Source: Lachnospiraceae bacterium
Lineage (GTDB): Bacteria > Bacillota > Clostridia > Lachnospirales > Lachnospiraceae
NCBI GenBank assembly: GCA_015057585.1
Contig: SVEF01000008.1
Span: 1-64,000 of the forward strand
Direction: 5' to 3'
DNA: 64,000 bases
Positions 25,337 through 34,078 of the stretch are shown here, piece after piece. The notes beneath the pieces are model-generated. The model did no database searches and was not told where the DNA came from. It worked only from the letters and a program-made list of their open reading frames with translations. The position numbers and the translations under genes are program-made. Numbering within the stretch: the stretch's first letter is position 1; each line of letters starts with the position of its first letter.

Positions 25337-26257
25337 ATGCGTCATTTTGCTAAAAAAATAACAATCTTCTTTGCCATGGTTCTGTTGATATCCGCATTTG
25401 CAGGATGCAACACGCACAAATATGCAAAGACTGAGAATTCTCTCATTGTCAGTGCAGAAGAGTTAAAGGACTACATCGGCAAAGAAAACGTTGTTATTGT
25501 GGACATGCAGTCTACAGACGGTTATGCCGCAGGACATGTGGAAGGTGCAGTGAATATCCAGAACGCTGATATTACCATCAATGTTCCGGTAAGCACTATG
25601 TTGACTTCCGCAAGGAAGATGGAAACGTTGATGGGCAGCAAGGGTGTTACCAATGATACGCTTGTAATTGCTTACGACACGAATAAGATGAGTGCATCCC
25701 GTCTTCTCTGGTCCCTGTTTATGTATGGCCATGAGAACGTAAAGGTAGTAGACGGTGGTCTTGATGCGATTAAGGCAGCAGGTATTACACTGACTACAGA
25801 AGTTCCTGTAGTTACAGAGACGACCTTCACTACAAAGGAGCCATCCCAAAACTGGCTGGCAACAAAGAAGGACGTTTTAAACCAGGTAAATAATCCAAAC
25901 AAGAACGTTATTTTATATGATGTTCGTTCCGACGCAGAATATTATACAGACGGAAAGATTCCGACTGCTATTATGAGAGAGTATATCAACAACTTCTATT
26001 CGGTAGACGGAACATTCAAGTCGGTACAGACAACAAAGATTGATCATTTAAAACTTGGAATTTATCCGGAAAATGAAATCATCATTTTCTGTAAATCTTC
26101 CATGAGAGCTTGTCCGGTATTCGTTCAGTTATACGAGGCAGGCTACCGTAACATCCGTATTTATGACGGTGCAATGTTAGAATGGTCTTCTGACTCCACA
26201 AATCCGCTGGAAATGCCGGCAGGAGCTCAGCCACCAAAGAAGAACGATGCATCGTAA
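25337..26257 (+). CDS. Double-rhodanese lipoprotein
   Basis: A 306-residue protein. A lipoprotein signal ends ISAFAGC (Cys24). Two rhodanese domains follow: the first (about 37-150) has YDTNKMSASR in the active-site loop, with Asp in place of Cys, so it is inactive; the second (about 170-290) has IFCKSSMRACP with the catalytic Cys. This is the arrangement of thiosulfate sulfurtransferases, here anchored outside the membrane. AAGGAGG is 6 bases before ATG 25337. It may capture sulfane sulfur for the YeeE/TusA system; this is inference from content. Confidence 0.85.
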   Translation: MRHFAKKITIFFAMVLLISAFAGCNTHKYAKTENSLIVSAEELKDYIGKENVVIVDMQSTDGYAAGHVEGAVNIQNADITINVPVSTMLTSARKMETLMGSKGVTNDTLVIAYDTNKMSASRLLWSLFMYGHENVKVVDGGLDAIKAAGITLTTEVPVVTETTFTTKEPSQNWLATKKDVLNQVNNPNKNVILYDVRSDAEYYTDGKIPTAIMREYINNFYSVDGTFKSVQTTKIDHLKLGIYPENEIIIFCKSSMRACPVFVQLYEAGYRNIRIYDGAMLEWSSDSTNPLEMPAGAQPPKKNDAS

Positions 26258-26316
26258 ATAAATAAACATTACAAACTTAAAAATCCCAAATCGGGTAGAA
26301 AAGTGAGGAGATTATT

Positions 26317-27243
26317 ATGAAGAAATTAGTATCCCTTTTACTTTGCCTTGTTTTAGTATTCAGCATGGCAGCATGTGGCAATAACGGCGGCAACGAGCAG
26401 GGTAACAACAATCCTGGAACAGAAAATCCTGGTACTACAACTAACGTAGTAGAAGAAGCAGCTATGGCTTACTTTGCAAATTTCGCAGATGACAGAAACA
26501 TCATCTCCACAGCAAAGTTACTTGAAAAGATGGCTAATGGCGAAGATATGTTCATTCTTGACGTTCGTCAGGCTGACGCTTATGCAACATCCCACTTAAA
26601 GGGTGCTGTGAATGCTCCTTATGGTGCAGCAGTTGCTGAAGCTTTAGAGCATATTCCTAATGATGTTACCGTATACGTAAACTGCTACAGTGGTCAGACA
26701 TCCTCTCAGGTTGTTGCATTACTTCGCGCAGCAGGTAAGTACGCAGTGAACATTTCCAGCGGTTTCAACAGCGGTATTTCCAAGACAGAAGGCGTTGATG
26801 CTTACTTAGAAACAACAGTAAACGCTCTTCCTACAGAGACATATGCAGTTGACGATGCAATCGAAGCAGCAATCGCTAAGTACTTCACAGACGCTACTAC
26901 AGGTACATTCGCATCCTTCCACTTTGGCGTAGATAAGGTGAAGGAACTTGTGGATGCAGAAAGCACAGCTTATACAATTCTTGACGTTCGTCAGGCAGCT
27001 GACTACGCAGCAGGTCACATTGCAGGCGCTATGAACATTCCTTTCGGTAAGAACATGCAGGCTTCCTTCAACACAATTCCAAAGGATAAGCCGGTTATCG
27101 TTTACTGCTACAGCGGTCAGACAGCATCCCAGGTACTTGGTGTTCTTCGTCTCCTTGGTTACGAAGCATACAACATGCCTGGCGGTATGGGCTCCGAAGG
27201 CGGCAGCGGCTGGTTAGGCGCTGGCAACCCGGTTGTTCAGTAA
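26317..27243 (+). CDS. Double-rhodanese lipoprotein with two active sites
   Basis: A 308-residue protein with a lipoprotein signal ending FSMAACGN (Cys20), a Gly/Asn-rich linker, and two rhodanese domains (about 62-155 and 205-300). Both carry the loop CYSGQT and the DVRQA start motif, so they look like a recent internal duplication with both cysteines kept. Codon choice is noticeably more restricted than in neighbours, which suggests high expression. It lies 59 bases after the other rhodanese lipoprotein, so the two may be co-transcribed. It ends at a terminator at 27281. Confidence 0.85.
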   Translation: MKKLVSLLLCLVLVFSMAACGNNGGNEQGNNNPGTENPGTTTNVVEEAAMAYFANFADDRNIISTAKLLEKMANGEDMFILDVRQADAYATSHLKGAVNAPYGAAVAEALEHIPNDVTVYVNCYSGQTSSQVVALLRAAGKYAVNISSGFNSGISKTEGVDAYLETTVNALPTETYAVDDAIEAAIAKYFTDATTGTFASFHFGVDKVKELVDAESTAYTILDVRQAADYAAGHIAGAMNIPFGKNMQASFNTIPKDKPVIVYCYSGQTASQVLGVLRLLGYEAYNMPGGMGSEGGSGWLGAGNPVVQ

Positions 27244-27280
27244 TCAAAGAAAATTTTATTACATAGTGTGATAATAAAGA

Positions 27281-27312
27281 AAGGGCATCCGCTTTGGCGG
27301 GTGCCCTTTTTG
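27281..27312 (+). terminator. Intrinsic terminator after the rhodanese genes
   Basis: AAGGGCATCC pairs with GGGTGCCCTT (one G-U pair) and is followed by TTTTT. Confidence 0.75.
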
Positions 27313-27320
27313 GAATAGTG

Positions 27321-27356
27321 AAACGCCGCAGGCTTTATGGTCTGCGGCGTTTTTGC
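27321..27356 (+). terminator. Second hairpin terminator
   Basis: AAACGCCGCAG (27321-27331) pairs perfectly with CTGCGGCGTTT (27342-27352), followed by TT and GC. It lies just before the end of the convergent M32 peptidase gene and may act in both directions. Confidence 0.6.
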
Positions 27357-27368
27357 TTCGGGGATTTC

Positions 27369-28865
27369 TTATAATCCGTAAATTTCCGTATATTTCTTTC
27401 TGAAATAGTTCATCAGCGGCTTTGCATCGGCTTCCTTGCCACAGACAGCCATCAGGACTTCCTTCGGCTCACGGAAGCCGCCGTAGCGGTGGATGTTGTC
27501 ATGGAGCCATTTGGTCAGTTCTTTTGCACGTCCTTCTGCAAGGATTGTATCAATGTCACCAAGCTCTGCTTCCATGGTTTCCAGGAGCATACCATCGTAA
27601 ATGCTGCCGAGTAAGTAAGATGGGAAATAACCGAAAGCACCGCCTGCCCAGTGGGTATCCTGCAGAACACCGAGAGTATCGGTCGGTGGTGTGATGCCTA
27701 AGTATTCTTCCATCTTTTTGTTCCACGCTGCCGGTAAATCCTCGACGGAAAGTCTGCCGGAGATGAGCTCTTTTTCCAACTCGTAACGTAAAATAATGTG
27801 GAAGCAATAGGTTACCTCATCGGAATCGCAGCGGATGAAGCCGTTGCGGATGTGGTTGATTTCGGTATAAAACTCGTCTAATGTAATGTCCTTAAATTCC
27901 GGGAACAGCTCCTGTACCTTTGGGTAAATCGGTTTCCAGAAGTTTTTGTTTCTGCCGAAGATGTTTTCCCAGATACGGGACTGGCTTTCGTGCAGACCCA
28001 TATAGGCACAGTCGGAATACGGAGTCAGGTTGTAGCACTCGTCCGGACCCTGCATAAACAGACCGTGTCCGCCTTCGTGGATGATGGAGAAAATACCGGA
28101 GAGAATGTCATCCTTTAAATAGTGGTTGGTAATACGGACATTGGTGCGTCCGGTGCCGGTCGTAAACGGATGTACGCTTTCGGCAATGCAACCATGTTCG
28201 AAATCAAAGCCAATGTATTCGAGTAAGAACTTAGACAATTCTTCCTGACGGTGCTTGTCAAACACACCTTTAAATTTGGAATCGTCCGGTTCCGGCTTGG
28301 AAAGGATTTCTTTTACGAACGGGATGAGTTCTTCCTTTAATTCACTGAAAATGCGGTCGATGGTTGCTTCGTCCATTCCCTTTTCGTACGTGTCGAGCAT
28401 CGAAGCATACGGGTCCATATCCGGGTGCATGTATTTGTGCATCTGAATGCTGTTAGCAATGTTTTTGGCAAGGTATGGAGCAAACAGGGCATAGTTGTTT
28501 GTCGCTTTTGCTTCCTCCCAGATGTGCTCGGCTTTTGCGGAGTCTTCCACAAACTGTGAGTAGAAGTCCACCGGAATCCGCTTGTTTTCTTCAAAATCGT
28601 CCTTCATTTTGCGGACAGCCTTTTTCCAGACATCGTCAAGCTTTGCATATTCGTCCTCTTCGTTCAGAGCATAGACTACCGTTTCCATCTTCTCGGAAAC
28701 GGACAATTCAAATGCTTTCGTGGAAAGGGCCGTAAGACTGGCAACGATTACGTCAGCGGCGCCCTTTGGGGCTTCGGTCTTTAAATCCCAGTCCAAAAGG
28801 ACACAGGCAGTGGAGAGGTGATCCATCTCCTGTAATAATTCTTTCAGTTCATCGAGTTTGGTCAT
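27369..28865 (-). CDS. M32-family metallocarboxypeptidase
   Basis: A 498-residue cytoplasmic enzyme of the thermostable carboxypeptidase (Taq) family. The zinc site is IHEGGHGLF (His263, Glu264, His267), the third ligand is in LHESQSRIWEN (about Glu293), and the family signature HIRNGFIRCDSDEVTY is present. Length is normal for the family. It removes C-terminal residues from peptides. It is divergent from the MFS gene with 83 bases between. Confidence 0.93.
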   Translation of the reverse strand: MTKLDELKELLQEMDHLSTACVLLDWDLKTEAPKGAADVIVASLTALSTKAFELSVSEKMETVVYALNEEDEYAKLDDVWKKAVRKMKDDFEENKRIPVDFYSQFVEDSAKAEHIWEEAKATNNYALFAPYLAKNIANSIQMHKYMHPDMDPYASMLDTYEKGMDEATIDRIFSELKEELIPFVKEILSKPEPDDSKFKGVFDKHRQEELSKFLLEYIGFDFEHGCIAESVHPFTTGTGRTNVRITNHYLKDDILSGIFSIIHEGGHGLFMQGPDECYNLTPYSDCAYMGLHESQSRIWENIFGRNKNFWKPIYPKVQELFPEFKDITLDEFYTEINHIRNGFIRCDSDEVTYCFHIILRYELEKELISGRLSVEDLPAAWNKKMEEYLGITPPTDTLGVLQDTHWAGGAFGYFPSYLLGSIYDGMLLETMEAELGDIDTILAEGRAKELTKWLHDNIHRYGGFREPKEVLMAVCGKEADAKPLMNYFRKKYTEIYGL

Positions 28866-28948
28866 GGTTGTAGTTCCTTTCTTGAAATTCCGTTGGTTTT
28901 ATAGTAACATGAAGTCTGAAAAAGGACAAGGAAATAAGGAGACAAAAA

Positions 28949-30130
28949 ATGAACATAGAATTTACCAAGGAAAAGAAAAAACAATTAGTCATCTGCTATA
29001 TCGTATTTATCTGCAACGGCATGCTGGCATTATCTATTGGCTCGCTGATGCCGTTTGTGTCGGAGGCAAGAGGCCTTGACTATGTGATGGCAGGTATGAT
29101 GGTGAGCCTGCACTCGGTCGGAAACTTTTTATCGAGCTTTTTTGCAGGTGCGCTGGCGGAAAAGATTGGACGTAAGAGAAGTATTTTGATTTTTAATGCG
29201 ATGTTTGCGATCTCTTATGCGATGATTTTATTGACCGGGAATTTACCGCTTCTCGTTGTGGCATTCTTTATGACCGGTCTTGCCAGAGGGGCTACCAGCA
29301 ATTTCTGTAACACGGTAATCAACAACCTGGCGCCGGGAAAAGCAGGAATTATCAATGGACTGCATGCGATGTTTTCCGTGGGTGCATTTCTGTTCCCGAT
29401 TTTACTGATGGTGATGACAAACGGGAATGCCGGAAACTGGATGTACGCTTCCTTGTTTATGATGGTGATGGGTATCGTCAGTTGGACATTGTACTTTTTT
29501 ATTCCGATGGAGGGACTTACGATTCCGAAGAAGGAAAAGGCAGCAGCCAACTACGGTTTTTTTCAAGAGCCGCTGTTTTATCTCGTGTTTGCTACACTGT
29601 TTTTCTACCTGTGTGCAGAGCAGGGCGTTATCGGGTGGCTGGTGACCTATTTTAAGGATACCGGACTTCTAAGTCCGTCCCTGGCACAGCTGATGGCGAG
29701 TGTACAGTGGATTATGATTTTGGCGGGAAGACTGACGACTGCCGGATTGTCGACCAAGGTAAGAAAAGACCGTTTGCTTCCTGTAATGAGTGTCGGACTC
29801 GTTGTGTTTTTTGTGATACTGATTTTAAGTAAGACTCCGGGTATGATTGTATTGGGCATGATGGGATTTGGCTTTAGCATGGCGGGAATTTATCCGACAA
29901 CCGTATCCTTTGCCGGAAAACTGATTCAGAAATATTCCCTGGCGTGGAGTTTTATTCTGACGTTTGCCAGTCTCGGTTCCATCCTGATGCCGTCTGTCAT
30001 CGGAAAGATTGCAAAGGTGTCCGGTATTGCCATGGGCATGAGTTCGGTCGGTGTGGTGATTGCCGTGGATTTGATTTTTGTTTTACTGCTGACGGGATAT
30101 AGCAGGAAGAGGGAAGGAACGGAAAAATAA
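28949..30130 (+). CDS. Major facilitator superfamily transporter
   Basis: A 393-residue polytopic membrane protein with about twelve hydrophobic segments and the MFS loop motif ALAEKIGRKRSIL after helix two. It resembles sugar or multidrug MFS carriers; the substrate is not predictable. The M32 peptidase is its divergent neighbour, but a functional link is not evident. A hairpin terminator follows at 30158. Confidence 0.88.
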   Translation: MNIEFTKEKKKQLVICYIVFICNGMLALSIGSLMPFVSEARGLDYVMAGMMVSLHSVGNFLSSFFAGALAEKIGRKRSILIFNAMFAISYAMILLTGNLPLLVVAFFMTGLARGATSNFCNTVINNLAPGKAGIINGLHAMFSVGAFLFPILLMVMTNGNAGNWMYASLFMMVMGIVSWTLYFFIPMEGLTIPKKEKAAANYGFFQEPLFYLVFATLFFYLCAEQGVIGWLVTYFKDTGLLSPSLAQLMASVQWIMILAGRLTTAGLSTKVRKDRLLPVMSVGLVVFFVILILSKTPGMIVLGMMGFGFSMAGIYPTTVSFAGKLIQKYSLAWSFILTFASLGSILMPSVIGKIAKVSGIAMGMSSVGVVIAVDLIFVLLLTGYSRKREGTEK

Positions 30131-30157
30131 AGAAGCGAAAAAATACAGAGGATTTGT

Positions 30158-30208
30158 AGCAGGGTGCACAAAAATCAGGGTGGTTTTTGTGTATTCTGCT
30201 ATTTTTAT
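30158..30208 (+). terminator. Hairpin terminator after the MFS gene
   Basis: AGCAG with CACAAAAA pairs with TTTTTGTG and CTGCT, with bulges, and ATTTTTATTT follows. It is less compact than the others. Confidence 0.55.
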
Positions 30209-30253
30209 TTGTGCATTATTTACAATGGTTAACGATTGTGTTATATTTTGCAC

Positions 30254-30330
30254 AAAGCATAGTTTTTCTTTGAAATCTGGCGGGTTGTCGTTCTCATTAT
30301 CTTATGATAGTCTCTGAAAATTCATGCTTT
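30254..30330. repeat. MITE-like 77-bp element, copy 2
   Basis: It has the same ends as the element at 497-571: AAAGCATAGTTTTTC at the left and CTGAAAATTCATGCTTT at the right, with an unrelated centre. It lies 30 bases upstream of the Rpn-type nuclease start. The conserved ends with free centre are compatible with a mobile miniature element, a protein-binding pair of sites, or a stem with variable loop. Confidence 0.55.
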
Positions 30331-30359
30331 TAGTATCTACACAGAAGCAGGAGGATCGG

Positions 30360-31277
30360 ATGGCTGAAAAGGATATTGCGGAAAAAACATTTATTGCCTT
30401 GGATGATGTGTTTGCGGATATTTTTAATGTGCTTGTGTTTCAGGGAAAACGTCTTATGTCAGAGGAAGCGCTGGAGGATATTGCGCCGGCTGTACAGTAT
30501 AAAGCTGATGACCAAAAACTGCATGAGCAGGAGAGAGATGTTTATAAGCGGTGGAAGGGGCACGGTTTTAGTCTGGTACTTGCCGGGATAGAGAATCAGA
30601 CGAAACCGGATAAGGATATGCCGTTCCGGGTGTTAAGCTATGACGGGGCTTCGTATCGTTCTCAGCTGTTGCGGACGGAGGAGTATGAAGTAAACGGAGA
30701 GAAAAAATACAGGCCGGTAAAGGAAAGACATCCGGTCGTGACTATAGTTTTGTATTTTGGAAAAGAACTTTGGAATTACCCTACGAATCTGAAAGGCTGT
30801 TTGGAACCGCCGTTGACTGATGGTTCGTTAGAGCGATTGTTGGATCCGTATATACAGGATTATAAGATTACGGTGTTTGATATTCCGAGAATATCACAGG
30901 AAACGGTGCAGAAGTTTCAAAGTGACTTTAGAATTGTTGCGGAATATTTTACGAATGTATATAGGAATAAAGAATACACTCCGAGTGATGTAACGATAAC
31001 TCATGTGGATGAGTTTTTGAAATTGATGAAGGTACTGACCGGGGATGATAGATATAGTGAGATTGCAGAAAAAGATGGGATAGAGAAGGAGGGACTGAAA
31101 ATGTGTGCAGTTTTGGATTATAGGGAAGCGAAAGGAAAAGCAGAAGGAAAAGCAGAAGGCTTATATTCTCTTGTACGAAAGGGACGGATTTCTGTGGAAG
31201 AAGCTGCTGCAGAAATGAACCTTACAGTGGATGAGTTTGAACAGTTTGTTGAGAAAATAACCGGAAAAGAAGCGTGA
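30360..31277 (+). CDS. Rpn/PD-(D/E)XK nuclease-family protein (transposase-like)
   Basis: A 305-residue protein of the recombination-promoting nuclease (Rpn/YhgA) group. The N-terminal nuclease domain shows DDVFADIFNVLVF, then AGIENQTKPDKDMPFRVL, where E-N-Q is the E-x-Q form of the PD-(D/E)XK site. PVVTIVLYFG follows. The C-terminus has the GKAEGKAEG repeat and a helical tail (SVEEAAAEMNLTVDEFEQF). AGGAGG is 5 bases before ATG 30360. Members are scattered, often horizontally spread, and may nick DNA; no other mobile gene is adjacent except the MITE-like copy 2. Confidence 0.8.
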   Translation: MAEKDIAEKTFIALDDVFADIFNVLVFQGKRLMSEEALEDIAPAVQYKADDQKLHEQERDVYKRWKGHGFSLVLAGIENQTKPDKDMPFRVLSYDGASYRSQLLRTEEYEVNGEKKYRPVKERHPVVTIVLYFGKELWNYPTNLKGCLEPPLTDGSLERLLDPYIQDYKITVFDIPRISQETVQKFQSDFRIVAEYFTNVYRNKEYTPSDVTITHVDEFLKLMKVLTGDDRYSEIAEKDGIEKEGLKMCAVLDYREAKGKAEGKAEGLYSLVRKGRISVEEAAAEMNLTVDEFEQFVEKITGKEA

Positions 31278-31344
31278 AGATTCTGCGTAAGAAGTGCGAA
31301 ATGACAATATTCCGAGCAGAAGTATTGATTGAGTTGAAAGTGAG

Positions 31345-31376
31345 AAAACCGCGGCAAATGATACCGCGGTTTTTTG
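31345..31376 (+). terminator. Intrinsic terminator after the Rpn gene
   Basis: AAAACCGCGG (31345-31354) pairs perfectly with CCGCGGTTTT (31364-31373), and the T-run continues. Confidence 0.8.
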
Positions 31377-31459
31377 ATTGCCGGATTTGTTACAGTTTTT
31401 ATTGGCTTTGTGGGTGTCATACAGGAAAAATGCAACAGTTCAGAATGAAAGAAAATGCT

Positions 31460-31487
31460 TTGAAAATCAAGTGAAATGTGCTATGAT
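31460..31487 (+). promoter_or_regulatory. Likely promoter of the polysaccharide operon
   Basis: TTGAAA (31460-31465) and TATGAT (31482-31487) are separated by 16 bases. Transcription would begin near 31494 and give a leader of about 70 bases before ATG 31564. The leader starts with a 25-base sequence repeated at 32268. Confidence 0.5.
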
Positions 31488-31497
31488 TAAACTTAGG

Positions 31498-31522
31498 GTT
31501 TTTATGTGTGGAAGGATGCAAT
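31498..31522 (+). repeat. 25-base leader sequence, copy 1
   Basis: GTTTTTATGTGTGGAAGGAT plus GCAAT at 31498-31522 recurs with two changes at 32268-32292. Both lie 40-85 bases upstream of genes near the beginning of the polysaccharide operon. They may be a duplicated promoter-leader segment or a binding site for an elongation factor. Confidence 0.45.
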
Positions 31523-31563
31523 TATGCAGAGGCAGTTGAGTGTACGTTTAGGAGAGTATAAGG

Positions 31564-32202
31564 ATGTATCGCCATTTTTTTAAACGACTGTTTGATATTG
31601 TGGGTTCAATCATTTTGATTTGGATTCTTGTACCGGTGTACCTGATTATTTCGGTCGTCGTGATGATATATATGGGAAGACCGGTGTTATTTTCGCAGAT
31701 GCGTATCGGAAAAAATGAGAAGCCGTTTCGATTGTATAAATTCCGTTCCATGACAAATGAAACAGATGAAAACGGAAAACTGTTAGGTGATCAACAGAGG
31801 CTTACTAAGGCAGGAATTGCGCTCCGCAGCTCTTCCTTGGATGAGTTGCCGGAACTTTTTGCAATATTAAAAGGAGAGATGTCTTTTGTAGGACCGAGGC
31901 CGTTACCGACATATTATGGACCTTACTTTTTGGAGGAAGAAAGAAAGCGCCATAAAGTAAGAGGTGGTCTGATACCGCCGGATGTTCTTTGTGGAGAAAC
32001 GACACCTGCGTGGGAAACCCAGTTTGAGTATGATGTATATTATGCGGAGAATGTTTCATTGTGGCTTGATATTAAAGTGATTTTTGCTACATTTAAAATT
32101 CTTTTTATGCGTATGAAAAGTAATTATGGAGCAGAAGGCAGACAACACCTGGACGAATACAGAAGTTATATGGATGCGAAGAGAGAAGAGATAAATGAAT
32201 GA
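31564..32202 (+). CDS. Sugar-phosphate transferase initiating polysaccharide synthesis
   Basis: A 212-residue monotopic phosphoglycosyltransferase of the PglC/WbaP catalytic type. A single hydrophobic segment (about 13-36) is followed by FRLYKFRSMTNETDENGK and SSLDELPELFAILKGEMSFV with GPRP, which hold the catalytic acidic pair and substrate-binding residues. It transfers a sugar phosphate from a nucleotide sugar to undecaprenyl phosphate. It is the first gene of the polysaccharide operon. A second enzyme of this kind is encoded at 34079. Confidence 0.88.
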   Translation: MYRHFFKRLFDIVGSIILIWILVPVYLIISVVVMIYMGRPVLFSQMRIGKNEKPFRLYKFRSMTNETDENGKLLGDQQRLTKAGIALRSSSLDELPELFAILKGEMSFVGPRPLPTYYGPYFLEEERKRHKVRGGLIPPDVLCGETTPAWETQFEYDVYYAENVSLWLDIKVIFATFKILFMRMKSNYGAEGRQHLDEYRSYMDAKREEINE

Positions 32203-32267
32203 TTGATTGTTAATTGGGTAAGGAGCAAGTGAATAATATGGTCGGTCAGTAGAATTCTACGTTGTAT

Positions 32268-32292
32268 GTTTTTATGCGTGGAAGTATGCAAT
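32268..32292 (+). repeat. 25-base leader sequence, copy 2
   Basis: GTTTTTATGCGTGGAAGTAT plus GCAAT matches the copy at 31498-31522 at 23 of 25 positions. It lies in the 149-base gap between the first sugar transferase and the membrane-anchored unknown gene. Confidence 0.45.
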
Positions 32293-32351
32293 AAAATCAG
32301 GTTTTAGAGAGTTAAATTATTAGACAAGTTAGAATATAGAACAGGAGAAAG

Positions 32352-33356
32352 ATGATGGAAGAAAATAAAAAGGAAAGTATTTTTAAGAAAATAGAGAATA
32401 ATATCCTGCTTCAGGTAGTGTTTTTTGTGGTGAGTATGACAGTGATTGTGGGAGGATATGTAGGATTGTCAGGCTATGCGAAGAAGGTAGGATATGAGAA
32501 GGGAATTCAGGATGCAAAGATTGCAGAGGATTATGATATTCTAATGTCTGTTGAAACTGTGAATACGGAAGAGGGAGTGATGACTCTGGCCGGGTGGGCA
32601 ATGCGCCTGAATTCAGTGAATAAGGATGTTTATTTAGTACTAAATGAAGTAGACGGGACAGAACAGATTCTGCTGGAGACAAAGACAATTGAACGTGAGG
32701 ATGTGGAAGAATATTTCAAACCAGGCTGGGAGTTTGGAGAAGTCGGATTTGATGCGACGGTGAAGCAGACAGAGATAAAGAAAGATACCTGTTATGAAAT
32801 CTTGCTTTACTTGAAATATGAGACAGAGCAGAAAAAAGAAGATGGAACTTCTGTGACAGTGACATCGGAAAAGAAGATAGCAAGCGGAAAGTATTTGTAT
32901 AATGGCGGATTGTATCGGTATGATTCAAGGACATTCACAGAGCCGGAATTCAAGGATGCTTTCATGCAAGAGGTTGTAAAACAGGGCGAATTATATTTCT
33001 ATGGTGCCGAAGAAGATATGTGGATTTATGAATATCAGGGAAGTATGTACTGGATAGCCGGAGAAAAGTTTGGGTTTGATGAGGAAGGTTCCACATATAT
33101 TCCATATCATACGTATACGTGGGAAAGGGAAAAACTTCCCGAAAAGGATCAGACAGATGGGTACAGAAACTTTGATTTTCGATTTGAACATAGAGAGTGT
33201 GTGTTTGATGAGAAAGAAGAGTCATATCGTGTAGCAACAAGAGAGCTGCCGGAAGAGTATTTGGTTACAATGGTACGTACCGGACTATATGATTATGATG
33301 CCAGAAAGTGGCTTTGGAAGTGTATAATTCCGGTTTTGGAATCGTTTGATAATTAG
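32352..33356 (+). CDS. Membrane-anchored extracytoplasmic protein of unknown function
   Basis: A 334-residue protein with a short cytoplasmic start, one membrane segment (about 17-36, LLQVVFFVVSMTVIVGGYVG) and a large extracytoplasmic part with no cysteines evident. The ectodomain has beta-rich character (VMTLAGWAMRLNS, MWIYEYQGSMYWIAGEKFG), which may indicate a carbohydrate-binding or assembly role. I do not recognise a named family. Its place as second gene of the polysaccharide operon supports a role in polymer assembly or modification. ATG 32352 or 32355 both fit CAGGAG. Confidence 0.65.
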   Translation: MMEENKKESIFKKIENNILLQVVFFVVSMTVIVGGYVGLSGYAKKVGYEKGIQDAKIAEDYDILMSVETVNTEEGVMTLAGWAMRLNSVNKDVYLVLNEVDGTEQILLETKTIEREDVEEYFKPGWEFGEVGFDATVKQTEIKKDTCYEILLYLKYETEQKKEDGTSVTVTSEKKIASGKYLYNGGLYRYDSRTFTEPEFKDAFMQEVVKQGELYFYGAEEDMWIYEYQGSMYWIAGEKFGFDEEGSTYIPYHTYTWEREKLPEKDQTDGYRNFDFRFEHRECVFDEKEESYRVATRELPEEYLVTMVRTGLYDYDARKWLWKCIIPVLESFDN

Positions 33357-33390
33357 GATAAAGAAAATTAGATGAGGGATAAGAAGAAAA

Positions 33391-34065
33391 ATGAAATATT
33401 TGATTGTAGTAGCTCACCCGGATGATGAAGTCCTTGGGGCAGGAGCAACCATTCATAAGTTAATAAAAGAGGGAAATGAAGTTGCGATTTGTATTATGGC
33501 AAACCATGCGGCTGCAAGAGCGAACATTTCGGACACGCTTGCAGAGGACGAAAAAATAGCTTTTGAGATTATGGGAGTGGAAAAGGTTTATCAGGCGGAT
33601 TTCCCGAATATTAAGATGAATACTGTACCACACCTTGATCTGGTGCAGTTTATCGAAAGTGCTATTGAAGATTTCAAAGCAGAGGCTATCATTACGCATC
33701 ATCCATCAGATACTAACAACGACCATGTGATGACAAGCTATGCGGCGCAGGCAGCATCCAGACTGTTTCAGAGAAGAGAAGGAATACCTGCATTAAAGTT
33801 GTTTTTGTATATGGAGGTATTATCCTCTACAGAATGGTCGTTGGATTCTTCGACGAATCGTTTTGCACCAAATTATTTTGTGGAGATTGGAGAAGAGGGT
33901 GTTGAACTGAAAATAAAAGCATTAGAAGCATATAAAGGAGTAATGCGTCCGTATCCACATCCGAGAAGCATGGAGGCAATTAAAGGGTTAGCTGCATATC
34001 GCGGAACGCAAGTTGGCCGCAAATATGCAGAAGCATTTGAGTGTGTGCTAAATGTTCATGATTAA
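33391..34065 (+). CDS. PIG-L (LmbE)-family N-deacetylase
   Basis: A 224-residue zinc-dependent deacetylase. The family motif VVAHPDDEVLGAGA (His9, Asp11, Asp12) is at the N-terminus, and the second metal site is in HHPSDTNNDHV. Members remove an acetyl group from N-acetylglucosamine-containing substrates. Between two initiating sugar transferases it most likely acts on a lipid-linked or nucleotide amino sugar of this polymer. It could create a free amine for the ATP-grasp enzyme encoded two genes on. Confidence 0.88.
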   Translation: MKYLIVVAHPDDEVLGAGATIHKLIKEGNEVAICIMANHAAARANISDTLAEDEKIAFEIMGVEKVYQADFPNIKMNTVPHLDLVQFIESAIEDFKAEAIITHHPSDTNNDHVMTSYAAQAASRLFQRREGIPALKLFLYMEVLSSTEWSLDSSTNRFAPNYFVEIGEEGVELKIKALEAYKGVMRPYPHPRSMEAIKGLAAYRGTQVGRKYAEAFECVLNVHD

Positions 34066-34078
34066 GATAGGAGTAAAC

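Noticed and set aside
30360-31277. Active insertion sequence
   Set aside because: The Rpn-type gene has no terminal repeats or target duplication that bracket it; MITE-like copy 2 lies only on one side.
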